A stretch of 33,753 nucleotides of DNA, from NCBI GenBank assembly GCA_902779125.1, contig CACZAC010000045.1, positions 1-33,753 of the forward strand. The letters run 5' to 3'. Made by a program: the position numbers and the translations under genes. The notes under the pieces were generated by a model. It was not told the DNA's origin, did not search any database, and saw nothing but the letters and a program-made list of their open reading frames with translations. Shown here one piece after another: positions 21,615 through 30,111 of this stretch; the first letter of the stretch is position 1, and each line of letters starts with the position of its first letter. Source of the stretch: an uncultured Bacteroidales bacterium. Lineage in GTDB: Bacteria; Bacteroidota; Bacteroidia; Bacteroidales; Muribaculaceae.

Positions 21615-23225
21615 ATGAGAAAGTTACTCTTAGGTGATGAGGCTATCGCCCAGGGCGCGCTTGACGCGGGCCTGAGTGGCGTGTATGCCTATCCGGGTAC
21701 TCCTTCGACCGAGATCACGGAGTACATTCAGAATTCTAAGTTAGCGGTGGAACGCAACGTTCATCGCCGCTGGTGTACAAATGAAAAGACGGCTATGGAG
21801 GCTGCCTTGGGCATGTCCTTCATGGGCAAGCGTGCGCTGGTCTGCATGAAGCATGTGGGTCTGAACGTGTGCGCCGATCCGTTCGTTAACTCGGGTATGA
21901 CGGGTGTGAACGGTGGTCTGGTAGTCCTTGTGGCCGACGACCCCTCGATGCACTCTTCACAGGACGAGCAGGACAGCCGCTTCTATGGCAAGTTCGCTAT
22001 GATTCCCACGTTTGAGCCCAGCACACAGCAGGAGGCCTATGACATGATGGAGAAGGCCTATGCACTGAGTGAGGAGGTATGTCTCCCCGTGCTCATGCGT
22101 GTCACCACCCGTATGGCCCACAGCCGTGCCGTTGTAGAGGTGAAAGAGACGCCACGTGCCGAGAATGAACTGAACTACAACGCCGAGGCCAGCCATTGGG
22201 TATTGCTCCCCGGCAATGCTATCAAGCGCAACATCACGGTGACAGGCCAGCAGGCCGACCTCGAGCAGCGTGCCGTTGACAGCGAGTACAACAAGTACAT
22301 TGATGCTGCCGACCACTCGATGGGTGTCATCGCTACCGGTATTGCATACAACTATCTGATGGAGTGCTATCCCGACGGATGCCCCTATCCCGTGCTGAAA
22401 ATCAGCCAGTATCCCATGCCCAAGGAACTCATCCGCCGAATGACTGCCGACTGTGACGCCGTCCTCATCGCCGAGGAAGGCCAGCCCTTCGTCGAGGATC
22501 TCGTGCGTGGCGTGATGCCCGGCAATGCCGTCATCAAGGGACGTCTCACTGGCGAGCTGCCTCGCACCGGCGAGTTGAGCCCTGACGCACTCAAGCGCGC
22601 TCTGGGTATCGAGGTCAGCGAGGGTTATCCCAGCTGTGAGAATGTCGCTCCGCGTCCCCCCGCATTGTGCCAGGGTTGCGGTCACCGCGACGTTTACACT
22701 GCCCTCAACGAGGTGTTGAAGGATTATCCCAATGCCCGCGTGTTTGGCGACATCGGTTGCTACACCCTGGGCTTCATGCCTCCCTTCAAGGCCATCCACT
22801 CGTGTGTTGACATGGGTGCCAGCATTACGATGGCCAAGGGTGCCAGCGATGCCGGCCAGTGGCCCGCAGTTGCCATCATCGGCGACTCGACCTTCACCCA
22901 CTCGGGAATGACAGGTCTGCTCGATGCCATCAACGAGAATGCCAATATCACTGTCATCATCAGTGACAACCTCACCACCGGTATGACTGGCGGTCAGGAC
23001 TCGGCAGGCACAGGCAAGTTCGAGGCCATCTGCCGCGGACTGGGTATGACCGACGAGCACCTGAAAGTGGTCGTTCCCCTGCCCAAGAATATGCCCGAAA
23101 TCACGCAAATCATGCGTGATGAGATCAATTACCGCGGCACTAGCGTGATTATCCCGCGCCGCGAATGCATGCAAACATTACAACGTCATCTCAAACAAAA
23201 GAAAGCACAGGAGGCAAAGCAATGA
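21615..23225 (+). CDS. iorA: Indolepyruvate:ferredoxin oxidoreductase, alpha subunit (IorA)
   Basis: 536 residues. The enzyme oxidatively decarboxylates aryl or other 2-oxoacids to acyl-CoA, passing electrons to ferredoxin. The N-terminal pyrimidine-binding domain begins LLLGDEAIAQGALDAGLSGVYAYPGTP, and MHSSQDEQDSRFYGKFA is the typical IorA segment. CQGCGHRD (Cys352, Cys355) and the thiamine diphosphate motif, GDS at 423-425 to DN at 451-452, lie in the C-terminal half. The protein ends about 30 residues after ECMQT, without the C-terminal eight-cysteine ferredoxin domain present in archaeal and many bacterial IorA proteins. Such shorter forms seem common in Bacteroidota. The stop overlaps the iorB start (ATGA), so translation is coupled. 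Confidence 0.92.
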   Translation: MRKLLLGDEAIAQGALDAGLSGVYAYPGTPSTEITEYIQNSKLAVERNVHRRWCTNEKTAMEAALGMSFMGKRALVCMKHVGLNVCADPFVNSGMTGVNGGLVVLVADDPSMHSSQDEQDSRFYGKFAMIPTFEPSTQQEAYDMMEKAYALSEEVCLPVLMRVTTRMAHSRAVVEVKETPRAENELNYNAEASHWVLLPGNAIKRNITVTGQQADLEQRAVDSEYNKYIDAADHSMGVIATGIAYNYLMECYPDGCPYPVLKISQYPMPKELIRRMTADCDAVLIAEEGQPFVEDLVRGVMPGNAVIKGRLTGELPRTGELSPDALKRALGIEVSEGYPSCENVAPRPPALCQGCGHRDVYTALNEVLKDYPNARVFGDIGCYTLGFMPPFKAIHSCVDMGASITMAKGASDAGQWPAVAIIGDSTFTHSGMTGLLDAINENANITVIISDNLTTGMTGGQDSAGTGKFEAICRGLGMTDEHLKVVVPLPKNMPEITQIMRDEINYRGTSVIIPRRECMQTLQRHLKQKKAQEAKQ

Positions 23226-23794
23226 AAACCGATATCATTTTGTGCGGCGTGGGTGGACAAGGTATCCTCTCCATCGCTACCGTGATTGGCGAAGCAGCCA
23301 TGCACGAGAATCTTTATATCAAGCAGGCCGAAGTACACGGTATGTCACAGCGTGGCGGTGACGTGCAGTCTAACCTGCGCATCAGCAGCGACCCCATCAA
23401 CAGCGACCTGATTGCTCTCGGTTCGGCGGATGTAATCATCTCGATGGAGCCGATGGAGGCCCTGCGTTATCTGCCTTTCCTGAGCAAGGAGGGCTGGATT
23501 ATCACTTCGAGCAAACCCTTTGTCAATATCCCCAACTATCCTGAGGTGGAAACCGTGATGGCCGACCTGAACAAGGTGAAAAACGTCATCATTCTCGACA
23601 TCGAACAGCTGGCTAAGGACAACGAGATTCCCCGTTCGGCTAACGTCATCCTGCTGGGTGCTGCCCAGAAGGCCCTCAATATCGAGTACGAAAAGTTGGA
23701 GAATGCCATCCGCCGCGTCTTTGGCCGCAAGGGCGACGCAGTGGTGGACGCTAACCTCAAGGCTCTTGCTATCGGAAAGGAGGCCCAGCGATGA
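23222..23794 (+). CDS. iorB: Indolepyruvate:ferredoxin oxidoreductase, beta subunit (IorB)
   Basis: 190 residues from ATG 23222, which overlaps the iorA stop by four bases; an in-frame ATG further upstream is inside iorA. The gamma-type 2-oxoacid oxidoreductase fold is clear: IILCGVGGQGILSIATVIG at the start, QAEVHGMSQRGGDVQSNLR, and EPMEALRYLPFL. It completes the catalytic unit with IorA. It ends in another ATGA overlap with the aminotransferase. Confidence 0.93.
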   Translation: MKTDIILCGVGGQGILSIATVIGEAAMHENLYIKQAEVHGMSQRGGDVQSNLRISSDPINSDLIALGSADVIISMEPMEALRYLPFLSKEGWIITSSKPFVNIPNYPEVETVMADLNKVKNVIILDIEQLAKDNEIPRSANVILLGAAQKALNIEYEKLENAIRRVFGRKGDAVVDANLKALAIGKEAQR

Positions 23795-25107
23795 GACCCA
23801 CTCCCATTAGCCGCGAGATCATCGACCGCGCGATTGATGAGTATGGCATTATCGATTATGCCAACGCTACCATCCGTGAAGTCAAGGCCATCGCCGAGCG
23901 TGCTGAGCGCGAGTCGGGACAGGAGTTCATCAAGATGGAGATGGGTATCCCTGGACTGCCCGCTGCCAAAATCGGCGTTGAGGCACAAATCAAGGCGCTG
24001 CAGAACGGCTGCGCCCGCCTTTATCCCGCTCTGCCCGGTGAGCCCATGATTAAGGACGCCACTTCTCGCTTCATCAAGGCGTTTATCGACGTGGACATTC
24101 CCGCCGAGTGCTGCATTCCCACCGTTGGCTCAATGCAGGGCACTTTTGCTTCGCTGCTCACCATCACCCAGAGCAACAAGAAGAAAAACAAAGCCCTGTT
24201 CATCGACCCCGGTTTCCCCGTGCAGAAGCTGCAGCTCGAGATTCAGGATGTCCCCTACGAGACCTTCGACATCTACGAGTTCCGCGGCAAGAAGCTGCGT
24301 GCCAAACTCGAGGAGTATATGGCAAAGGGCGACGTTTGCTGCCTGATTTACAGCAACCCCAACAACCCCGCCTGGATTTGCCTGACCGACGAGGAGCTGA
24401 AGGACATCGGTGAGCTGGCTACCAAGTATGATGTTATCGTGCTCGAGGACCTGGCTTACTTCGCCATGGACTTCCGTCTGGACATCAGCAAGCCCTTTGA
24501 ACCGCCCTTCCAGCCCAGCGTGGCAAAATATACCGACAACTACATCATGCACATCAGTGGCAGTAAGGCCTTCTCCTATGCCGGCGAGCGCATTGCTATG
24601 ACCTGCATCAGCCCGACCATCTTCCACCGCCACTATCCCGACCTGTCGGCGCGCTACGACGGACTGCCCTTCGGCAAGGTGTTCATCACCCGCACGCTCT
24701 ATGCCCTGTCATCGGGCACGAGCCACAGCGCCCAGTATGCGCTTGCAGCCATTATGGACGCTGCCAGCAACGGCGAGTACCACTTCCGTGACGATGTCAT
24801 CGTCTATGGCGAGCGCGCCCACAAGCTGAAGGAGATTTTCACCCGCCACGGCTTCCGCATCGTCTATGGCATGGACGGTGACCAGCCCATCGCCGACGGC
24901 TTCTACTTCACCATCGGCTACGGTAACATGACCAGCGGCCAGTTGGCACGCGAACTGATGTACTACGGCGTGAGCGCCATCTGCCTTGCTACCACAGGCT
25001 CCTGGCAGGAAGGCTTGCGCGTGTGCACCTCGTTCATCCAGGATCACCAGTACGAGATTCTCGATGAGCGCATGGCCATCTTTGCCGAGAACAACCCCAT
25101 CGAATAA
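23791..25107 (+). CDS. PLP-dependent class I/II aminotransferase
   Basis: 438 residues. It transfers amino groups from an amino acid to a 2-oxoacid using pyridoxal phosphate. PLP-binding landmarks: SNPNNPAW near 188-195, LEDLAYFAMDFR near 222-233 and SGSKAFSYAGER with Schiff-base Lys259. GLRVCTSF near the C-terminus carries a likely carboxylate-binding arginine. Its start overlaps iorB by four bases, so it very probably supplies the 2-oxoacid for IorAB. Aromatic amino acids are the likely substrates from context, but sequence alone does not settle this. The operon ends at a strong terminator (25235-25268). Confidence 0.9.
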   Translation: MRPTPISREIIDRAIDEYGIIDYANATIREVKAIAERAERESGQEFIKMEMGIPGLPAAKIGVEAQIKALQNGCARLYPALPGEPMIKDATSRFIKAFIDVDIPAECCIPTVGSMQGTFASLLTITQSNKKKNKALFIDPGFPVQKLQLEIQDVPYETFDIYEFRGKKLRAKLEEYMAKGDVCCLIYSNPNNPAWICLTDEELKDIGELATKYDVIVLEDLAYFAMDFRLDISKPFEPPFQPSVAKYTDNYIMHISGSKAFSYAGERIAMTCISPTIFHRHYPDLSARYDGLPFGKVFITRTLYALSSGTSHSAQYALAAIMDAASNGEYHFRDDVIVYGERAHKLKEIFTRHGFRIVYGMDGDQPIADGFYFTIGYGNMTSGQLARELMYYGVSAICLATTGSWQEGLRVCTSFIQDHQYEILDERMAIFAENNPIE

Positions 25108-25185
25108 ATTAGGAATCAGGAATCAGGAATCAAGAATTGTTGACTTTCTAACTTCTAACTTCTAACTTCTAACTCCTAACTAATA
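25108..25185. repeat. Short tandem repeats after the aminotransferase gene
   Basis: About three AGGAATC units (25112-25132) are followed by four to five TTCTAAC-type units (25147-25181). Both are seven-base degenerate arrays with no coding role, of the same kind as the spacers at 5845-5895 and 26825-26888. Confidence 0.65.
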
Positions 25186-25234
25186 AAGATGATTTGTTAA
25201 GAAACTGTATTTATTCTAAATACACGCACATTGA

Positions 25235-25268
25235 TTTGGGGAAGCCACATGGCTTCCCCAAATTTTTT
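25235..25268 (+). terminator. Strong intrinsic terminator of the ior operon
   Basis: TTTGGGGAAGCCA and its complement form a perfect 13-bp stem, followed at once by TTTTTT (25263-25268). It closes the iorA-iorB-aminotransferase transcript and insulates the efflux operon. Confidence 0.9.
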
Positions 25269-25384
25269 CAAGACACTAGGGTAGAAAGGAATAACTTCAA
25301 TGATTATTTGGTAGTATTATTAAGATTTGCTTGTATTTTGAGTTTTTTCTCAAAAAAAACGTATCAAATTATTAGAAATTATCT

Positions 25385-25392
25385 TATATTTG
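25385..25392 (+). promoter_or_regulatory. -7 box of the efflux operon
   Basis: TATATTTG is a perfect TAnnTTTG. The transcript would start near 25399 and carry a leader of about 247 bases, unusually long for this window. The -33 element is not clear, so activation may be needed. Confidence 0.45.
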
Positions 25393-25453
25393 CCAATTGA
25401 AATTGAATAAAGAATCAAGAAGCCGAACGGCTAGATATTGGCAAAAGTCGTAA

Positions 25454-25585
25454 ATGAGCAACCAAGTGATTGTGGTTCAGTATATTATACCTCACCACGC
25501 TACGCCCCATTTGCGGTATGTGTGTTTATCGTTTATCGAATGCAGTAATGTTAATTCGCTGAACGTTAGTGGGAATTTGATTTAG
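25454..25585 (+). CDS. Putative 43-residue leader peptide of the efflux operon
   Basis: The ORF runs from ATG 25454 to TAG 25583-25585. The peptide begins MSNQVIVVQYII, continues PHHATPHLRYV (residues 13-23) and ends VSGNLI. It lies entirely in the leader between the -7 box and the adaptor gene. Its stop codon shares its last base with the 5' arm of the terminator hairpin, the geometry expected of a translated attenuator. The His/Pro-rich middle could be where ribosomes pause. The AA before the ATG is compatible with Bacteroidota starts. No homologue comes to mind; translation is inferred, not shown. Confidence 0.5.
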   Translation: MSNQVIVVQYIIPHHATPHLRYVCLSFIECSNVNSLNVSGNLI

Positions 25586-25621
25586 CATATTTCAGCTAAA
25601 GGGCTGATGTGTGCCTTTTTT
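25585..25621 (+). terminator. Intrinsic terminator (attenuator) before the RND adaptor
   Basis: GCATATTTCAGC (25585-25596) pairs with GCTGATGTGTGC (25603-25614): 11 of 12 positions including two G-U pairs, with a six-base loop. C and then TTTTTT (25616-25621) follow. It lies 24 bases before the adaptor ATG, inside the operon leader, so it should stop transcription unless disrupted. GCTGAA at 25558-25563, within the leader ORF, can pair with TTCAGC (25591-25596) of the 5' arm and act as antiterminator. Confidence 0.65.
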
Positions 25622-25645
25622 ATATATGTAAATTTTTAGAATTTT

Positions 25646-26824
25646 ATGATTATGATAGTCAAAGGTCGTTTTTTACAGTTGAGTTTAATACTGCTGTCAG
25701 CTTTGTGTTTGGCTACATGCGGTGTTGATATCCCCAAGGAAAAACAGTCATCATTTGAAACGATGACTGTGCAAAAATCTGATTTAGAGGTGCCTGTGAA
25801 ATTCAGCGCCAAGATGAAAGGTCAGGCCGACGTGACCATCATGCCACAAGTGAGCGGCCAGCTGATGAAAATCTGTGTGACCGAAGGTCAGCAAGTGGGC
25901 AAAGGTCAAACGCTGTTTGTTATTGACTCGCGCAATGCCCAGCACGAGCTGGAATCGGCACGAGCCAACCTGCAGGCTGCCAATGCCAACCTGCAGGCTG
26001 CCATATCCCAGGCCAACAGTGCCAAGCTGGAATATGAGAGCAACAAGAACCTGTATGACAAGAAAATTGTGAGCAATTACATGCTTGAGAGTTCACTGAA
26101 CGCATACAAGCAGGCACAAGCCACCGTGAGCCAGGCAAAGGCATCGGTCAGCCAGGCTCAAGCCGCAGTGAACCACGCCAAGGTGAACCTGGGCTTCTGC
26201 ACGATCAAGTCACCGGTGGCTGGCGTCATCGGCGAGATTACGGTCTATGCCGGCGACCAGGTGAGCCCGATGACGCAAATGACCATCGTCAGCGGCAACA
26301 GGCAGATGGAGGCGGAGTTCTCGGTTCCCGAGTCTATCCTCGAGGAGGGCATGACGTCAGGTTACACCCAGAGCGACAAGGCCAGAAACCTTGCCAACCT
26401 GCCCGAGGCGACGTTCATCATGAAGAACGGCACCGAGTACCCCATCAAGGGGCGCATCTCGACCGTGACGGGCGTGGTGAACGCCACAACCGGTTCGCTG
26501 GCATGCAAAGCCACGTTCCCCAACCCCGACGGCATCCTGTACTCGGGCATCCAGGGCACTGTGGTGCTCTCGTTTCACCAGCGTGACGTGATGGTCGTTC
26601 CCCAGAACGCTGTCGTGCGCCTGCAAGACAAGTCCCTGGTGTATAAAGTGAAGGCTGACAGCACCGCAACAGCCGTTACCGTGACGACAGCCGACGTGGG
26701 CAACGGCAAAGACCTTGTCGTGCTTGAGGGCCTGAATGTGGGAGACCGCATCGTTACCGTCGGCGCCAATAATCTGCAGGAAGGCCAGCGTGTCTTGTTC
26801 CCCACCGAAGCCAAAAAGAAATGA
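25646..26824 (+). CDS. RND efflux periplasmic adaptor lipoprotein (AcrA/MexA family)
   Basis: 392 residues (ATG at 25646; a second in-frame ATG two codons on is equally possible). The adaptor links the inner-membrane pump to the outer-membrane channel. A hydrophobic leader ends in LATC, making Cys25 the likely lipid site, though Thr before Cys is less usual. The lipoyl half-motif (MPQVSGQLMKICVTEGQQVGKGQ) is followed by a coiled coil (about 95-185, rich in Ala/Gln), the second lipoyl half (CTIKSPVAGVIGEI), a beta-barrel and the membrane-proximal domain (VVPQNAVVRLQD, VLEGLNVGDRIV). It is the first gene of the efflux operon and sits just behind the attenuator. Confidence 0.93.
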   Translation: MIMIVKGRFLQLSLILLSALCLATCGVDIPKEKQSSFETMTVQKSDLEVPVKFSAKMKGQADVTIMPQVSGQLMKICVTEGQQVGKGQTLFVIDSRNAQHELESARANLQAANANLQAAISQANSAKLEYESNKNLYDKKIVSNYMLESSLNAYKQAQATVSQAKASVSQAQAAVNHAKVNLGFCTIKSPVAGVIGEITVYAGDQVSPMTQMTIVSGNRQMEAEFSVPESILEEGMTSGYTQSDKARNLANLPEATFIMKNGTEYPIKGRISTVTGVVNATTGSLACKATFPNPDGILYSGIQGTVVLSFHQRDVMVVPQNAVVRLQDKSLVYKVKADSTATAVTVTTADVGNGKDLVVLEGLNVGDRIVTVGANNLQEGQRVLFPTEAKKK

Positions 26825-26888
26825 AATTGTCAGTAGTCGGTTTTTAGAGTTGAAACTGAAAACTGACAACTGAAAAACTGATAAAACT
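26825..26888. repeat. Short repeat spacer between adaptor and pump
   Basis: The spacer consists largely of AACTGA-type units repeated about four times with variations (26849-26882). It is like the seven-base spacers elsewhere in the window. Confidence 0.5.
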
Positions 26889-29800
26889 ATGAAGAATAAC
26901 ATCTTCATCAACAGATATGTGATGGCATGCGCGATAGCGATTGTCATCACGCTGGTGGGCGCCATCTGCATCGGCACGCTGCCCATCGAGCAGTACCCGA
27001 ACATCGCACCGCCCACGGTGCGCGTCTCGACCTCATACACCGGTGCCGACGCCAACACCATCATGAAGGCGGTGATTCAACCCCTCGAGGAGAACATCAA
27101 CGGCGTGCCGGGCATGACCTATATCACCAGCTCGGCGTCGGCCTCGGGCGACGTCTCGATTCAGGTGTTCTTTGAGCAGGGCACCGACCCCGACCTGGCT
27201 GCCGTGAACGTGCAGAACCGCGTGAGCCGTGCCACAGCGTTGTTGCCCGCCGAGGTGACGCAGGTGGGCGTGCAGGTGATGAAACAGCAGAGTAACATCC
27301 TGCACATCGGCGCGCTGAAGAGCGTGGACGGCAAGTATGACACCGACTTTATCGCCAACTATATCGACATCAACATCAAGCCCCGACTGATGCGCATCAC
27401 CGGCGTGGGCGACGTGATATCGTTGGGTAATACCTATGCCCTGCGCATCTGGCTGAAGCCCGATGTGATGGCGCAGTATAATCTGGAGCCCAACGATGTG
27501 TTCGCCGCTATCGGCGGCCAGAGTTTCGTCGCTGCAACGGGTTCGCTGGGCGAGCAGTCCGAGAATGCCTACCAGTACTCGATGGAGTACAAGGGCACGC
27601 TGAAGACCGTCGAGGAGTTCAACGAGATTGTGCTGCGCACCAGCGACGGCGGTCACCTGTTGCACCTGAGCGATGTGGCTGAGGTCGAGATTGGCGCCGT
27701 GAGCTACAGCTTCACCTCCAACATCGACGGCCAGCCGGGCACCATCTACATGGTGTTCCAGGCCCCTGGTGCCAACGCTACCGAGGTGAATGCCCGCATT
27801 GCCAACCTCTATGAGGAGCTGAAGCCGACGATGCCTGCAGGCTTGGAGTTTGAGATCCTGGAGACCAGCGACGACTTCCTCTTCGCTGCCATCCACAACG
27901 TGGTCGAGACGCTCGTCATCGCCATCATCCTGGTGATTCTCGTGGTCTATTTCTTCCTGCAGAATTTCAAGGCGACGGTGATTCCCTCGTTGTCGATTAT
28001 CGTGTCGCTGCTGGGCACGTTCGCCATTGTGAAACTCGCGGGATTCTCGCTCAACATCCTGACGCTATTCGCGTTGGTGCTCGCCATCGGTACTGTGGTG
28101 GACGACGCCATTGTGGTGGTCGAGGCGGTGATGGCCAAAATGGAGAGCGGCATCACCGATGCACGCCGCGCTACCCGCGAGGCGATGAGCGACGTGTCGG
28201 TTGCCGTTATCTCATGTACCCTGGTCTTCATGGCGGTGTTCATCCCCGTGGCCTTTATGCCCGGCACATCGGGCTCGTTCTTCACGCAGTTCGGTGTGAC
28301 GCTGGCTTCGGCAGTGGGTCTGTCGTGCGTGTCGGCCTTGACGCTGTGTCCTGCGCTGTGCGCCATCATGATGCGCTATTCCAAGGACAACAAGGAGAAG
28401 AAGAACCTGAACTACTACGTCACTAAGGCCTATACCGCCAGCTATAACGCCATCCTCAAGAAATACAAGAAGAGCGTGGGCAAATTCATCAAGCGCCCGA
28501 AATTGGCGTGGATACTGCTGGCTATTACAGCCGTGTTGCTCGTCTTCTTCATGCGCGGTCTGCCCTCAGGCCTCGTGCCCCAAGAGGACCAGGGCGTGTT
28601 CTTTGCCGAGGTGCGTGCCCCCGAAGGCTGCACCCTGTATGAGACACAGGAGATTGTCAAGAAAGTGGAGGAGAAGGTGAAGAAGATTCCCGAGCTGGAG
28701 AACTATGCTGTGGTCAGTGGCTACGGCATTATGTCCGGGCGCTCGAGCAGTTGCTACGCCACGCTTATCATCCGCCTGAAGAATTGGGACGACCGCCCCG
28801 GCATGAACCACAACATCATGCTGGTGTATGGACGATTCGCCATGGACTGCAAGGAAATCAAGAACGCGCTAGTCATCCCCTTCCAGATGCCTCAGGTGCC
28901 AGGCTACGGTTCAAACAACAGCGTGAACCTTGTTTTAGAGGACATGCAGGACCGCCCGATGTCGGAGTTCAATGTTGATGCAAACAAGTTCCTGGCGAAA
29001 CTCAACGAACGGCCTGAAATCATGCTGGCGATGTCTACCTATTCGGAGCGATTCCCGAAGTATCAGGTCGACATCGATGCGACACAGTGCGACCGTTCAG
29101 GCATCACGCCCGCGTCAGTGCTTCGCACGCTGGGTGCCTATTGCGGCGGCTCCTATGTGGGGAACTTCAACCAGTTCGGCAAGGTGTATCGCATCATGGC
29201 CAATGCTGCCCCCGAGTACCGCCTCGACCCCTCGTCACTCAACAACATCTTCGTGCGCGTGCAAGGCGGCAAGATGGCGCCGATTTCAGAGTTCGTCACT
29301 TTGAAGGAGGTTGTAGGTTCGGCATCGGTCGACCACTTCAACCTGTTCCAGAGCATCACCTGCGCTGTGATGTCCGCCAGCGGATATTCGGAGGGCGATG
29401 CCCACAAAGCCATTGCCGAAGTGTTTGCCGCCGAGATGCCCAAGGGATATACCTACGAGTACGGCGGCATGTCACGCGAGGTGGAGGAAACCGCCGGCTC
29501 CTATGCGACGGCTCTGATTTATGTCATCTGCGTTATCCTCATCTACCTCATTCTGGCTTCACTGTATAACTCGTGGTTCACGCCATGTGCTGTATTGTTC
29601 AGCGTGCCTTTCGGATTGATGGGCTCGTTTGGTGCCATCTGGCTCGTATCGCTGCTGCACCTGCCAGGCATGGAGAACAACATTTACCTGCAGACAGGTG
29701 TCATCATGCTGATTGGTCTGTTGGCAAAAACGGCTATCCTTATTACCGAGTTTGCCTCGGAGCGCCGTGCCCAGGGCATGAGTATCCGTGATGCCGCCTT

Positions 29801-30077
29801 TGCCGCCTGTGAGGAGCGCTTGCGTCCCATCCTGATGACCGTTGTCACGATGATTGCGGGTATGATTCCTCTCATCATCGCCGGTGGTGCGGGTGCCAAC
29901 GGTAACCGTGTGCTTGCACTGGGTGTCACTGCCGGTATGGCCGTGGGTACACTCGCCCTGCTCTATGTGGTGCCCGTGTTCTTCATGTTCTTCCAGAAAC
30001 TCCACGAGAGATTCCAGGGAAAGACCGCTACTACAGAAACCGACCTGGAGGTTCCAGAAACTGACCTGAAGGACTAA
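26889..30077 (+). CDS. RND multidrug efflux pump, HAE1 family (AcrB-like)
   Basis: 1062 residues. This proton-driven trimeric inner-membrane pump exports drugs or other hydrophobic compounds. The N-terminus FINRYVMACAIAIVITLVGA is helix 1 and is followed by LPIEQYPNIAPP. Twelve helices flank two large periplasmic loops. The proton-relay residues are present: Asp405-Asp406 in GTVVDDAIVVVEAV and Lys947 in LLAKTAILITEFASE. FMPGTSGSFFTQFGVT and GLVPQEDQG are also typical. It lies between the adaptor and the channel gene on one strand. Substrate range cannot be told from sequence. Confidence 0.95.
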   Translation: MKNNIFINRYVMACAIAIVITLVGAICIGTLPIEQYPNIAPPTVRVSTSYTGADANTIMKAVIQPLEENINGVPGMTYITSSASASGDVSIQVFFEQGTDPDLAAVNVQNRVSRATALLPAEVTQVGVQVMKQQSNILHIGALKSVDGKYDTDFIANYIDINIKPRLMRITGVGDVISLGNTYALRIWLKPDVMAQYNLEPNDVFAAIGGQSFVAATGSLGEQSENAYQYSMEYKGTLKTVEEFNEIVLRTSDGGHLLHLSDVAEVEIGAVSYSFTSNIDGQPGTIYMVFQAPGANATEVNARIANLYEELKPTMPAGLEFEILETSDDFLFAAIHNVVETLVIAIILVILVVYFFLQNFKATVIPSLSIIVSLLGTFAIVKLAGFSLNILTLFALVLAIGTVVDDAIVVVEAVMAKMESGITDARRATREAMSDVSVAVISCTLVFMAVFIPVAFMPGTSGSFFTQFGVTLASAVGLSCVSALTLCPALCAIMMRYSKDNKEKKNLNYYVTKAYTASYNAILKKYKKSVGKFIKRPKLAWILLAITAVLLVFFMRGLPSGLVPQEDQGVFFAEVRAPEGCTLYETQEIVKKVEEKVKKIPELENYAVVSGYGIMSGRSSSCYATLIIRLKNWDDRPGMNHNIMLVYGRFAMDCKEIKNALVIPFQMPQVPGYGSNNSVNLVLEDMQDRPMSEFNVDANKFLAKLNERPEIMLAMSTYSERFPKYQVDIDATQCDRSGITPASVLRTLGAYCGGSYVGNFNQFGKVYRIMANAAPEYRLDPSSLNNIFVRVQGGKMAPISEFVTLKEVVGSASVDHFNLFQSITCAVMSASGYSEGDAHKAIAEVFAAEMPKGYTYEYGGMSREVEETAGSYATALIYVICVILIYLILASLYNSWFTPCAVLFSVPFGLMGSFGAIWLVSLLHLPGMENNIYLQTGVIMLIGLLAKTAILITEFASERRAQGMSIRDAAFAACEERLRPILMTVVTMIAGMIPLIIAGGAGANGNRVLALGVTAGMAVGTLALLYVVPVFFMFFQKLHERFQGKTATTETDLEVPETDLKD

Positions 30078-30111
30078 AAAGCCTAAGAACTTTAATCATT
30101 GGCAATTGAAA

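Larger units (their letters stand above)
25269..25645. other. Upstream region and leader of the efflux operon
   Basis: An AT-rich stretch with an inverted repeat (TTTTGAG and CTCAAAA, 25336-25355) precedes a -7 box at 25385-25392. The leader then contains hairpins at 25421-25432 (AGCCG/CGGCT) and 25460-25477 (AACCA/TGGTT), a 43-codon ORF (25454-25585) and an intrinsic terminator (25585-25621) ahead of the adaptor gene. Confidence 0.55.

Noticed and set aside
21957-23174. 405-codon minus-strand frame opposite iorA
   Set aside because: Antisense shadow produced by codon bias; iorA is unmistakable on the other strand.
25194-25400. 68-codon plus-strand frame after the aminotransferase gene
   Set aside because: It runs through the strong terminator and AT-rich DNA and has no coding character.
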